64,000 nt of DNA, from NCBI GenBank assembly GCA_017441265.1, contig JAFRYE010000057.1, positions 1-64,000 on the forward strand, in the 5' to 3' direction. The stretch's first letter is position 1. The number at the start of each line of letters is the position of its first letter. Origin of the DNA: Lachnospiraceae bacterium (GTDB taxonomy: Bacteria > Bacillota > Clostridia > Lachnospirales > Lachnospiraceae). The notes under the pieces are model-generated. The model was given only the letters and a program-made list of their open reading frames with translations. It made no database searches and was not told the DNA's origin. Of the stretch, positions 23,966 to 31,955 are shown piece by piece. Both the position numbers and the translations under genes were made by a program.

Positions 23966-24973
23966 GTGAAACGTATAGTATCATTGTTTTCTCTTATATT
24001 GCTTGCGGCAGTCCTTCTGTGCTGCCTCACGGCTTGCGACCTGGGTACGAAGAAACCCGAAGACGGCAAGCTTTCTGTCATTTCGACGATCTTTCCCGAA
24101 TACGATTGGGTGAAAAATGTCCTCGGCGACAATCCCGCGGACGTTGAGCTCACGCTGTTGCTGGACTCCGGTGTCGATCTTCACAACTACCAGCCGACGG
24201 CGGCGGACATTCTGAAGATATCGGCGTGCGACGTGTTTATCTACGTCGGCGGCGAGTCGGACAGCTGGGTGGCGGATGTGCTGCGCTCGGCGAACAACAA
24301 GAAGATGGTTGCCATCAACCTGCTGGATGTCCTCGGCGATGCGGTCAAGGAGGAAGAGGTTGTCGAGGGTATGCAGGGCGAGGATGAGCACGAGCATGAG
24401 GACGGTGATCACGACCACGAGGACGAGGAAGAGGCCGAGATGGACGAGCATGTATGGCTCTCGCTCCGCAACGCGCAGGTGATCGTTACAAAGATTTCCG
24501 AGGAACTGCAGAAGCTGGATTCGGCGCATGCGGATGTGTATCGCAAGAACGCCGAGGCATACATCGAGAAATTGAAGGCTCTCGACGGACAGTACAAGGC
24601 AGCGGTGGACGGCGCGGCGAGAAAGACGCTTTTGTTCGCCGACCGCTTCCCGTTCCGCTATCTGGCAGATGATTACGGACTGTCGTACTACGCGGCGTTC
24701 GTCGGATGCTCGGCCGAGTCGGAGGCAAGCTTCGAGACCATCACGTTCTTGGCGGAGAAGGTTGACGAGCTCAACCTGCCGGTTGTCATGACCATCGAGA
24801 AACCGAACCATCGCATCGCGGAGACCGTGATCAGCACAACGAAAGCGAAAAATCAGAAGATCCTCGCGATGGATTCCCTGCAGTCGACGACAGCGCAGGA
24901 CGTTAAGAACGGCGCGACGTATCTCGCGGCGATGGAGGCCAATCTTACGGCGCTTACGGAAGCATTGAAATAA
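23966..24973 (+). CDS. znuA: Zinc ABC transporter substrate-binding lipoprotein
   Basis: A 335-residue cluster A-I metal-binding protein, lipid-anchored (lipobox LTAC). SVISTIFPEYDWVKNVLGD and SGVDLHNYQPTAADILKISACDVFIYVGG (metal His) are typical. A His/Asp/Glu-rich loop at about residues 140-160 (DEHEHEDGDHDHEDE) marks zinc specificity. DEHVWLSLRNAQVI carries the second metal His, and TIEKPNHRIAETV lies late. It uses a GTG start (23966) after CAGGGAGG. No ZnuB or ZnuC gene lies in the window, so the permease and ATPase must be elsewhere or the protein acts differently. Confidence 0.93.
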   Translation: MKRIVSLFSLILLAAVLLCCLTACDLGTKKPEDGKLSVISTIFPEYDWVKNVLGDNPADVELTLLLDSGVDLHNYQPTAADILKISACDVFIYVGGESDSWVADVLRSANNKKMVAINLLDVLGDAVKEEEVVEGMQGEDEHEHEDGDHDHEDEEEAEMDEHVWLSLRNAQVIVTKISEELQKLDSAHADVYRKNAEAYIEKLKALDGQYKAAVDGAARKTLLFADRFPFRYLADDYGLSYYAAFVGCSAESEASFETITFLAEKVDELNLPVVMTIEKPNHRIAETVISTTKAKNQKILAMDSLQSTTAQDVKNGATYLAAMEANLTALTEALK

Positions 24974-25004
24974 TAAAGGCATTGGATAAAGGAGGACACG
25001 GATC

Positions 25005-25583
25005 ATGAAAAAGATTACAGCATTGGTACTTTGTGTAGCATTGATCGCGGCGCTTGCAGGCTGCGGAAAATCCGGCAATACGGCGTCTCAGCACGGCGGC
25101 GGGACCAACTCGGTGAACGATGTCCTCCAGAAGAGACTGGCGGAGGAGGACGGCAAGGATGCGACGCCTACGCCGACGGTTCCGGCCGGCGATCCGGCTA
25201 CGCCCACGGCGAAGCCCGACGACAAGCCGGTGGAGAAGGGCGAGGTTGATATCGACCTGACGAAGCTTTCCTCCAGCATGGTTTACGCCGAGGTGTACAA
25301 CATGATCACCAAACCTAGTGATTACATCGGCAAGAAGGTCCGCATGGACGGTGTCTTTGCGATGTATCACGACGAGGCGACCGACCAGTATTATTTTGCG
25401 TGTATCGTGGCGGATGCGACGGCCTGCTGTTCGAACGGGATCGAGTTCGTGCTCGCGGGTGAGCACAAGTATCCGGACGACTATCCGGAGCTTGGCTCCG
25501 ACATCTGCGTCAGCGGCGTGTTCGACACCTACGAGGAGGCCGGAACGCTGTACTGCACCCTGCGGAATGCGGTCAAAGAGTGA
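25005..25583 (+). CDS. OB-fold-like lipoprotein of the zinc locus
   Basis: A 192-residue lipoprotein (lipobox LAGC) with a Thr/Pro-rich spacer (about 40-75). The globular part (about 85-190) reads YAEVYNMITKPSDYIGKKVRMDGVF, then YYFACIVADATACCSNGIEF and SDICVSGVFDTYEEAGTLYCTL: a small beta-barrel pattern with a conspicuous Cys-Cys. A comparable CC-A-D stretch occurs in TIGR03943/YcgQ-type proteins linked to metal uptake, but homology is not proven here. It is the third gene of the zinc unit, 31 nt after znuA, with its own ribosome site AAAGGAGG. A strong terminator follows. Confidence 0.78.
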   Translation: MKKITALVLCVALIAALAGCGKSGNTASQHGGGTNSVNDVLQKRLAEEDGKDATPTPTVPAGDPATPTAKPDDKPVEKGEVDIDLTKLSSSMVYAEVYNMITKPSDYIGKKVRMDGVFAMYHDEATDQYYFACIVADATACCSNGIEFVLAGEHKYPDDYPELGSDICVSGVFDTYEEAGTLYCTLRNAVKE

Positions 25584-25596
25584 GAGTTTTTACGGC

Positions 25597-25626
25597 GCCT
25601 CCCGGCATTTGCCGGGAGGCTTTTTT
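25597..25626 (+). terminator. Terminator of the zinc locus
   Basis: GCCTCCCGGC (25597-25606), ATTT loop, GCCGGGAGGC (25611-25620), then six T. Confidence 0.95.
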
Positions 25627-25737
25627 ACATTCCGAAGGTAAGGATTCGCTATTGCGCTTTTTGGGTGATTGTGGTTAAGTGGAGATAAGAAATCCAATGT
25701 CCGACGGACGTTCGGAAGGCAGAAGGAGGATTGTGCG

Positions 25738-27735
25738 ATGATATTTTACGAGGAAAACGGTGCTCTCGTCGCAAAGCGCCAGGGCGAGACGTTGTGTATT
25801 GAAGCTTGGGGTGCGGACTCGCTGCGGGTTCGCGCGACAATGCAGACGGAGTTTACGGATTACGCGTGGGCGCTCACCGAGGAGATTCCGGTGGTGGAGA
25901 CGAAGGTTTCCGTCGGCCGCGACGCCGAGGGGCAGCCGTGTGCGGAGATCGTGAACGGAAGGATCAAGGCGACCGTGAATTTTGCGGGTGTGTTGTCGTT
26001 CTACCGCGATGAAAAACTGATCCTTCGCGAGTACTACCGCAGCTACGGCGGTACGCTCTCCCGCGAGAGCCGCTGCCTCAAGGTCGTCAACCGCGAGTGG
26101 AAGGGCGTACAGGGCGGCAGCGAATACAGGCTGAAAGTGCTGTTTGAGAGCAACGACGGCGAGAAGCTCTACGGCATGGGTCAGTACCAGCAGCCGTACC
26201 TGGATCTCAAGGGCTGTACCCTCGAGCTTGCGCAGAGAAACTCGCAGATCAGCGTGCCCTTCTTAATTTCCTCCCTCGGCTACGGAATGCTTTGGAACAA
26301 TCCCGCGGTCGGCAGCGTTACGTTCGGCAAGAACATCACCGAGTGGGTCGCGAGAGCCACGAAGGACATGGATTACTGGATCACCGTGGCAGACACGCCG
26401 AAGGAGATCCTTAAGGCATACACGGGCGTGAGCGGAAGAGCGCCTCATTTTCCGGAGAATCTGACCGGCCTTTGGCAGTGCAAGCTTCGCTACCGCACGC
26501 AGGACGAGGTGCTTTCGGTGGCGCGTCGGTACAAGGCGGAGGGAATCAAGATCGATCGCATCGTGATCGACTTCTTCCACTGGACGCTGCAGGGCGACTG
26601 GAAGTTCGACAAGACGTACTGGCCGGACGTGAAGGCGATGGTTGCGGAGCTGCATGAGATGGGCATCGAGGTGATGGTTTCCGTGTGGCCGTCGGTGGAC
26701 CGCAAGAGCGAGAACTTCTACCCGATGACGGAGCGAGGACTCTTGATCCGCACCGAGCGCGGCGCGCAGCAGACCTACGATTACCAGGGCGACTGCGTGG
26801 AGATCGATCCCTTCAACCCGGCAACCCGGAAGTTCGTCTGGGATATTTGCAAGAAGAATTACGCGGACCTCGGCATCGACTCGTTCTGGCTCGACAACTC
26901 CGAGCCGGACTACGGCGTCTACGATTTTGAAAATTACCGCTATAGCATCGGGCCGGCGCTCACTTGCAGCAACATGTATCCGCAGATGTACAGCCGGATC
27001 TTCTGGGACGAGATGAGCAAGGACGGCGGCACGCCGGTCAATTTGCTCCGCTGCGCTTGGGCGGGCAGCCAGAAGTACGGCAACGTTGTGTGGTCGGGGG
27101 ATGTGCCCTCGACGTTTGAGGCCTTTGCCGACCAGCTGCAGTGCGGCCTCAACATGGGGCTTGCGGGCATCCCGTGGTGGACGACCGACATCGGCGGCTT
27201 CATGACCGACGACGTGGAGGACCCGTATTTTCGGCAGCTGCTGATCCGCTGGTACCAGTTCGCCACATTTTCCGCAGTATTGCGCATGCACGGCGACCGC
27301 GGCCCGTACGACATTCCGGCCCTCGACGACCGCGACTGGGGCGGCGGCTACCTTCACACCGGCCAGCCGAACGAGCTGTGGAGCTACGGCGAGGACAATT
27401 ACCGCATCATGCGCAACTACTACGACATCCGCATCGCGATGAAGGATTACATCGTCTCCCTCTACAACGAGGCTTCGGAAAATGGTTCTCCCCTCATCCG
27501 CACGATGTTCTACGAATTCCCGGAGGACGGCCGCTGCTGGCAGATCACCGACCAGTACATGTTCGGAAGCCGCTATCTCGTGGCGCCGATCTTAAAGCAC
27601 AACTGCTTCCGCAGAGACGTGTACCTCCCAGTCGGAAAATGGAAGCTCACCTCCACCGGAGCTACCTACGTCGGCGGCCAAACCGTCACCGTGGACGCGC
27701 CGATCGAGTACATGCCGGTGTTCGAGCGGACGTGA
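25738..27735 (+). CDS. Glycoside hydrolase family 31 (alpha-xylosidase/alpha-glucosidase type)
   Basis: A 665-residue intracellular glycosidase with no signal peptide. N-terminal beta-sandwich (about 1-225; EKLYGMGQYQQPYLDLKG), then the GH31 barrel: RYRTQDEVLSVARRYKAEGIKIDRIVIDFFHW, the nucleophile motif SFWLDNSEPDYG (Asp386), LLRCAWAGSQKYGNVVWSGDV, and GIPWWTTDIGGF, followed by the MHGDRGPYDIP acid/base region and C-terminal beta domains. The motif set resembles YicI-like alpha-xylosidases more than maltase types, but substrate specificity is not certain. ATG 25738 follows AAGGAGG. It stands alone between two terminators. Confidence 0.92.
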   Translation: MIFYEENGALVAKRQGETLCIEAWGADSLRVRATMQTEFTDYAWALTEEIPVVETKVSVGRDAEGQPCAEIVNGRIKATVNFAGVLSFYRDEKLILREYYRSYGGTLSRESRCLKVVNREWKGVQGGSEYRLKVLFESNDGEKLYGMGQYQQPYLDLKGCTLELAQRNSQISVPFLISSLGYGMLWNNPAVGSVTFGKNITEWVARATKDMDYWITVADTPKEILKAYTGVSGRAPHFPENLTGLWQCKLRYRTQDEVLSVARRYKAEGIKIDRIVIDFFHWTLQGDWKFDKTYWPDVKAMVAELHEMGIEVMVSVWPSVDRKSENFYPMTERGLLIRTERGAQQTYDYQGDCVEIDPFNPATRKFVWDICKKNYADLGIDSFWLDNSEPDYGVYDFENYRYSIGPALTCSNMYPQMYSRIFWDEMSKDGGTPVNLLRCAWAGSQKYGNVVWSGDVPSTFEAFADQLQCGLNMGLAGIPWWTTDIGGFMTDDVEDPYFRQLLIRWYQFATFSAVLRMHGDRGPYDIPALDDRDWGGGYLHTGQPNELWSYGEDNYRIMRNYYDIRIAMKDYIVSLYNEASENGSPLIRTMFYEFPEDGRCWQITDQYMFGSRYLVAPILKHNCFRRDVYLPVGKWKLTSTGATYVGGQTVTVDAPIEYMPVFERT

Positions 27736-27750
27736 GAGAATATTGAGGAA

Positions 27751-27782
27751 AAAAAGCAAGGGTCGCGGGGCCCTTGCTTTTT
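27751..27782. terminator. Bidirectional terminator
   Basis: AAAAAGCAAGGG (27751-27762) and CCCTTGCTTTTT (27771-27782), 8-nt loop. It has U-tracts on both strands and serves the GH31 gene and the convergent NlpC/P60 gene. Confidence 0.93.
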
Positions 27783-27819
27783 GTGAGTACGGATAAATTA
27801 TTAAGGATTCGTTGAAGAA

Positions 27820-29586
27820 CTAATTTATGGCGACATCCTCATGCGAACGGAACAATGTGAAATTGCCGAACGCGCGGTAGTTGCCGCTATCAGCCTTTGT
27901 GCTTAAAAAGGTATCGATGGTTCCGATGTTTTCGAGACTGACAATATGTGTGAGCTGCCACACAAGATTTTCAACGTAGTTTGTGTTAAACAATTTTGCC
28001 AGAGCCTGGTTGTTGTCGTAATATACGTGTAAATTTCGTCCGGAAGCAGTCGTTGCGTTTCTGGATTCAAGAAGTACGACACCGATTAATTTTCCGGAAC
28101 TGTTGCGCGCAACCGAAGCAACCAAAACAACATGTCCGCTTGTCCAAAGGATGTCTCCGGAGGAGATATATTTTTCTATATTGTCTTTGCCGGAGAGCAC
28201 ATATTTTATGTTGTTTGAGTCGGCGCCTTTTTTCAGGTAATATCCGTAAAGGGTGTATTCCGGATCAGAATTTGGATCACCGGTAGTCCTTTTTGTTTTA
28301 AGGCCGACACAGTATGAGGCAAATCCGCTGCAATCGGTTCCATACCAAAGACCCCAGTACTTATTATAGGTCCCGCTATTGTCAGTGATTTTACATTTAC
28401 GAGGTGAATAGAAATTGTTCGTTCCTGCGGAATATTTCAAAAAGTCGATTACGGAAACACCGTAGCCCAGATATACTCCACCGGGGACATTGAGATTTTT
28501 CTCGGCCGCTTGCATGTACGGAGCACCGTAATATGTTTTCTCGGCGTAGAAATAGTGAGAGGTTCCGGACCTTCGGATTATGTCTCCCGCAGAATTCAAA
28601 TATTCGCGGTAATTATGTCCTTTTATGTTTTTATTACAAACCCAACGGAACGTAGATAATTCCCGCGCACGCTTTATTACATTAGCGGCGGCTGAATCGC
28701 TTCGCGATTTGGCTCCGGAAATGAGCATATCATAGAAACACGTAAGATAGGACGCTCTGTCCGGGGAACCGTCGCCATCCGGCGGAGTCGTCCAGTCATC
28801 GTTATCGACCAGCGACTGATATTTGGTCGTATCAAACTTGTTCGGATCTATCCGGGTTGCGGGTAATGTCGGTGTGGGAATCGCTGTCGGTTTCTTGGTA
28901 GGCGTGGGCGTCGGCTTTTTGGTAGGAGTCGGCGTTGGTTTCTTGGTAGGAGTGGGAGTCGGCTTCTTGGTAGGAGTCGGCGTCACTTTCTTGGTAGGCG
29001 TGGGCGTTGGCTTCTTAGTGGGCGTGGGCGTCGGCTTTTTGGTAGGAGTCGGCGTTGGTTTCTTGGTAGGAGTGGGCGTCGGCTTCTTGGTAGGAGTGGG
29101 AGTCGGCTTCTTGGTAGGAGTCGGCGTTGGTTTCTTGGTGGGAGTGGGAGTCACTTTCTTAGTAGGAGTGGGCGTCGGCTTCTTAGTGGGAGTCGGTGTC
29201 ACTTTCTTAGTAGGCGTGGGAGTCGGCTTTTTGGTAGGAGTCGGCGTTGGCTTCTTGGTGGGCGTGATACCGGAAATACTCCAGTGGGCATAAAGAGTAT
29301 GATTTACCGGTATCTCTACTTTGGTTGAAGAGACTACTCTTTTTCCGGCAGATCCTTTGGAAGTATACCATCCCAGAAAAGTATAACCAGATTTGTAAGT
29401 TGGCGTAGGCAAAGAACCGTACTGTCCGCCGACGGTTACCGTTTTCCGACTCGGTGAGATGCTGCCTCCTTGAGTGGTATCAAAGGTAACAACTACGGTA
29501 ATCGGTTGTGCTGCTTGAGCTTCCGGAACCGGTATCAGTGTGGCGATCAGCAGCAATGACAATAAAACCCCAATAACTCGTTTCAT
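27820..29586 (-). CDS. Secreted NlpC/P60-like peptidase with InlB repeat and TPTPTKK linker
   Basis: 588 residues. Signal peptide (about 1-25, ending AQA), one InlB-type repeat (about 30-103; [33 protein letters not shown]), a minisatellite-encoded linker of about 16 TPTPTKK(P/V) units (about 108-240), then a C-terminal catalytic-looking domain. In it, [15 protein letters not shown] holds Cys419 and [13 protein letters not shown] holds His485, the Cys-His pair of NlpC/P60/CHAP amidases and endopeptidases. Peptidoglycan hydrolysis is the likely activity. ATG 29586 follows GGAGGTGTTATACT. A hairpin GACGGC/GCCGTC lies just upstream of the ribosome site. Codon use is more AT-rich than in neighbouring housekeeping genes. 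Confidence 0.87.
   Translation of the reverse strand: MKRVIGVLLSLLLIATLIPVPEAQAAQPITVVVTFDTTQGGSISPSRKTVTVGGQYGSLPTPTYKSGYTFLGWYTSKGSAGKRVVSSTKVEIPVNHTLYAHWSISGITPTKKPTPTPTKKPTPTPTKKVTPTPTKKPTPTPTKKVTPTPTKKPTPTPTKKPTPTPTKKPTPTPTKKPTPTPTKKPTPTPTKKPTPTPTKKVTPTPTKKPTPTPTKKPTPTPTKKPTPTPTKKPTAIPTPTLPATRIDPNKFDTTKYQSLVDNDDWTTPPDGDGSPDRASYLTCFYDMLISGAKSRSDSAAANVIKRARELSTFRWVCNKNIKGHNYREYLNSAGDIIRRSGTSHYFYAEKTYYGAPYMQAAEKNLNVPGGVYLGYGVSVIDFLKYSAGTNNFYSPRKCKITDNSGTYNKYWGLWYGTDCSGFASYCVGLKTKRTTGDPNSDPEYTLYGYYLKKGADSNNIKYVLSGKDNIEKYISSGDILWTSGHVVLVASVARNSSGKLIGVVLLESRNATTASGRNLHVYYDNNQALAKLFNTNYVENLVWQLTHIVSLENIGTIDTFLSTKADSGNYRAFGNFTLFRSHEDVAIN
28871..29263 (-). repeat. 24-bp coding minisatellite (TPTPTKK repeats)
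   Basis: About 16 tandem 24-nt units encode the octapeptide TPTPTKK(P/V). Units differ mainly by synonymous changes (GTAGGAGTCGGC, GTGGGCGTGGGC and similar on the plus strand) and by a Pro/Val switch, so the array is imperfect but should still be prone to slipped-strand length change. Every unit gained or lost keeps the frame. Confidence 0.93.
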
Positions 29587-29756
29587 AGTATAACACCTCC
29601 TTTATTGTTGACGGCCACGAGTAAAGCCGTCACTTAACTATTAATTGTATTACGAGAGACAATAAAGAAAATGTATTATCTGATGCAAATGTGCCTTAAA
29701 AACATATGGAATGCTTTCAACTGAGCGTTGTTTCGGTAGACTGTTATGAGAAGTTC

Positions 29757-29776
29757 TTTGTAAAATACTTTACAAA
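29757..29776. promoter_or_regulatory. Operator-like inverted repeat between hicB and the NlpC/P60 gene
   Basis: TTTGTAAA (29757-29764), ATAC, TTTACAAA (29769-29776): perfect 8-bp arms in the 258-nt AT-rich gap upstream of the NlpC/P60 gene. No clear promoter could be fixed in this gap. A regulator site is possible. Confidence 0.45.
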
Positions 29777-29799
29777 CAAGTTACCCGGAGCGAAGGCAT

Positions 29800-29830
29800 A
29801 AAGAAAGGACAGGGAACCGATTCCCTGCCC
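29800..29830 (-). terminator. Terminator of hicAB
   Basis: On the minus strand GGGCAGGGAA (29830-29821), TCGG loop, TTCCCTGTCC (29816-29807), then TTTCTTT. Confidence 0.88.
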
Positions 29831-29844
29831 GATATCTTTATCTT

Positions 29845-30273
29845 TTAACTTTGTTTTGCCCTGATCTTAGACAGGAGCGCTTCCTGCAGCGTTTGTGAGA
29901 AGTTGATGTTTCGTTCCTGTGCCGCGGTATTCAACCATGCCGGAATGGTGAGGGTTTTTCGAACGGATTTCTCAAAATGAACCCGTGCGTACTCGTTGAC
30001 GTCGACAGAAACCATGTTAACAAAGGCGCCGTCGGAAGGGACGCCTAATTCCGCGGCGACATTTTCCGAAGAAATATCGGCGAAAGCGGACGGGGACGGA
30101 ATTGCATCGCCGTCTTGTTTAAGTGTGTAGAGGTAACCGGCCAGACAGTCAACTGCCATTTGCAAGGCATCATTCAGCGAACTTCCGCTGGTTGCCAGCC
30201 AGTTCAGATCAGGGAAGACCACGGAGTAGCCGGTATCTTCTTTGAAGAAACATGCCGGATAGATGGATAGCAT
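29845..30273 (-). CDS. hicB: HicB-type antitoxin
   Basis: The 142-residue antitoxin of a type II HicAB module. The N-terminal partial RNase H-like HicB fold (about 1-70; YPACFFKEDTGYSVVFPDL, then DALQMAVDCLAGYL) binds and inhibits HicA. The C-terminus (about 90-140; RKTLTIPAWLNTAAQERNINFSQTLQEALLSKI) looks like a ribbon-helix-helix/DUF6290-type DNA-binding tail and should bind the operon operator. It follows hicA by 29 nt and has GGAAAGGAGG as ribosome site. Terminator downstream. Confidence 0.93.
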   Translation of the reverse strand: MLSIYPACFFKEDTGYSVVFPDLNWLATSGSSLNDALQMAVDCLAGYLYTLKQDGDAIPSPSAFADISSENVAAELGVPSDGAFVNMVSVDVNEYARVHFEKSVRKTLTIPAWLNTAAQERNINFSQTLQEALLSKIRAKQS

Positions 30274-30302
30274 GAGGAACCTCCTTTCCTGCGGGCCTGA
30301 AT

Positions 30303-30491
30303 TCAGTCCAGACCGGCTTGTTTACGGATTGATTTTTCGACAATCTTTGTCAATTCTTTACTGTGAAACGGGATAGTAACCTTTCCGGATTTCCGTGGAT
30401 GAACATAATGGCGATGAGAACCTTCTTGGTTTTTGAAGACCCAGCCGGCGGCAAGGATCTCCCGTTCCAGCTCCCTGGGTTTTTTCGGCAT
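30303..30491 (-). CDS. hicA: HicA-type toxin (mRNA interferase)
   Basis: A 62-residue double-stranded-RNA-binding-fold toxin of the HicA/YcfA family, which cleaves or blocks mRNA. PRELEREILAAGWVFKNQEGSHRHY carries the catalytic His in GSHRHYVHP, and KVTIPFHSKEL is the conserved second motif. The start is at ATG 30491 (MPKKPREL) after GAAAGGGG; the longer in-frame reading would run through the promoter. A strong promoter with two palindromic boxes lies just upstream. The module is compact and looks intact. Confidence 0.92.
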   Translation of the reverse strand: MPKKPRELEREILAAGWVFKNQEGSHRHYVHPRKSGKVTIPFHSKELTKIVEKSIRKQAGLD

Positions 30492-30510
30492 AAAAACGCC
30501 CCTTTCGTAA

Positions 30511-30562
30511 AGGATACCAAACAACACGTGCTGTGTCAATGCGCATTGGGAAAATGCGCATT
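30511..30562 (-). promoter_or_regulatory. hicAB promoter with twin palindromic operator
   Basis: On the minus strand TTGACA (30534-30539), 17 nt, TATCCT (30511-30516), about 20 nt before hicA. Two copies of the self-complementary AATGCGCATT (30538-30547 and 30553-30562), 15 bp centre to centre, overlap or abut the -35. They are probably the HicB autoregulation sites (inference). Confidence 0.75.
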
Positions 30563-30614
30563 GCCCAACCAAGGATATTGTTTGTCCGAGAAAGGGGAAT
30601 CGGGAGTTTATTAT

Positions 30615-30650
30615 GGGCTGCGAAGGATCTTACCTCCGCAGCCCCGGTTT
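30615..30650. terminator. Hairpin between hicA promoter and prs end
   Basis: GGGCTGCG (30615-30622) pairs with CGCAGCCC (30637-30644). The T-run lies on the plus side although the gene that ends here (prs) is on the minus strand, so it may act in either direction or only protect the prs 3' end. Confidence 0.5.
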
Positions 30651-30662
30651 TTGTAAAATGAA

Positions 30663-31844
30663 TCAGATGGTCTCGCCGTTTTTCTTGCGCTCTAAGATCT
30701 TGTGGATGCGTTCGGTCGGGTCGAGGTACTCGCTGATCGAAGCGTCGTGATTGAGCGAGTCGATCAGGAGAGCGATGTATTTGCTCATGTCGGCGGTGAT
30801 GTACCACTCGCGGCTCAGAAGCTCAGGCGTCTGGTATACGAGGTTCGTCGTGACGACGCGGTAGATCAGGCCGTCCTCGTAAGCCTTGTCGAAGGCTGCG
30901 AGGCCGTTGGTGAAGAGACCGAAGGTCGAGCATACGAAGATGCGGCCGGCGTTTCTCTTCTTGAGCTCCTTGGCGACGTCGAGCATGCTTTCACCGGAGG
31001 AGATCATGTCGTCGATGATGATGACATCTTTGCCCTTGACATCGGATCCGAGGAATTCGTGAGCGATGATCGGGTTGCGGCCGTCCACGATGCGGGAGAA
31101 GTCGCGGCGCTTGTAGAACATACCTACTTCAGTGCCGACAACGGTTGCAAAATATACGGCGCGGCTCATGGCGCCCTCGTCGGGACTTATCAGCATGAGA
31201 TGCTTGCAATCCATCTGAATGTCCGGGACATTGCGCAGAAGCGCTTTGATGAACTGGTAGGTCGGCTGCACATTTTCAAAGGATTTGATCGGGATCGCGT
31301 TCTGTACGCGAGGGTCATGCGCATCGAAGGTGATGACCGATTCCACGCCGAGGTTGGTGAGCTCCTGAAGGGCTACGGCGCAGTCCAAAGACTCGCGGGC
31401 GGAGCGCTTATGCTGACGGCTCTCGTAGAGGAACGGCATGATGACCGTGATGCGGCGGGCCTTTCCGCTGAGGGCGGCAATGACACGCTTAACGTCCGCA
31501 AAATGATCGTCCGGCGACATGTGGTTGAGATGTCCGCACACCGTGTAGGTGAGGCTGTAGTTGCACACGTCAACGAGGATGTAGACGTCCATACCGCGGA
31601 TGGTCTCGCCGATGATTCCCTTGGCCTCACCGGTACCGAACCGGGGGCATTTGGAGTCGATCAGGTAGGTATCGCGCCGGTAGGTGTCGTAACCGGGCTC
31701 GTCGAGGAATTTGTGCTCGCGGGCATTGCGCCAGCTCACGATGTAGTCGTCGACTTTGCGGCCGATGGACTTGCTGCTCTCGAGGGCAATGATGCCGAGC
31801 GGAGCAAAGGAACTGCTGTCAACAAATTTGTCTTCCTGTGACAT
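30663..31844 (-). CDS. prs: Ribose-phosphate pyrophosphokinase (divergent, long form)
   Basis: Makes PRPP from ribose-5-phosphate and ATP. 393 residues from ATG 31844 (after CGGAGGACACCC), longer than the common ~315. Recognisable parts: RGMDVYILVDVCNYSLTYTVCGHLNHMSPDDHFADVKRVIAALSGKARRITVIMPFLYESRQHKR (ATP-binding half), SVITFDAHDPRVQNAIP (FDAHD motif), and the PRPP loop DVIIIDDMISSGESML near residue 275. Extra N- and C-terminal segments suggest the variant form seen in several Clostridia. It follows the DnaI-like gene by 111 nt on the same strand and may share its transcript. Confidence 0.92.
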   Translation of the reverse strand: MSQEDKFVDSSSFAPLGIIALESSKSIGRKVDDYIVSWRNAREHKFLDEPGYDTYRRDTYLIDSKCPRFGTGEAKGIIGETIRGMDVYILVDVCNYSLTYTVCGHLNHMSPDDHFADVKRVIAALSGKARRITVIMPFLYESRQHKRSARESLDCAVALQELTNLGVESVITFDAHDPRVQNAIPIKSFENVQPTYQFIKALLRNVPDIQMDCKHLMLISPDEGAMSRAVYFATVVGTEVGMFYKRRDFSRIVDGRNPIIAHEFLGSDVKGKDVIIIDDMISSGESMLDVAKELKKRNAGRIFVCSTFGLFTNGLAAFDKAYEDGLIYRVVTTNLVYQTPELLSREWYITADMSKYIALLIDSLNHDASISEYLDPTERIHKILERKKNGETI

Positions 31845-31955
31845 GGGTGTCCTCCGTTTGTGAATTTGCTCAAGCGTGATCGCCCGGTGCGAAAACCGGA
31901 TGATCACAGGTCTATTCCAACCGCGACAGGCGAAGCCGCGCGGGATTGGACGATG

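Noticed and set aside
28871..29263. CRISPR array
   Set aside because: The 24-bp repeats are directly adjacent without unique spacers and encode a continuous peptide; no cas genes are present.
28823..29293. Open plus-strand frame encoding a [12 protein letters not shown] repeat protein
   Set aside because: It is the complement of the TPTPTKK minisatellite of the minus-strand NlpC/P60 gene. It has no ribosome site or signal and exists only because the 24-bp repeat is open in several frames.
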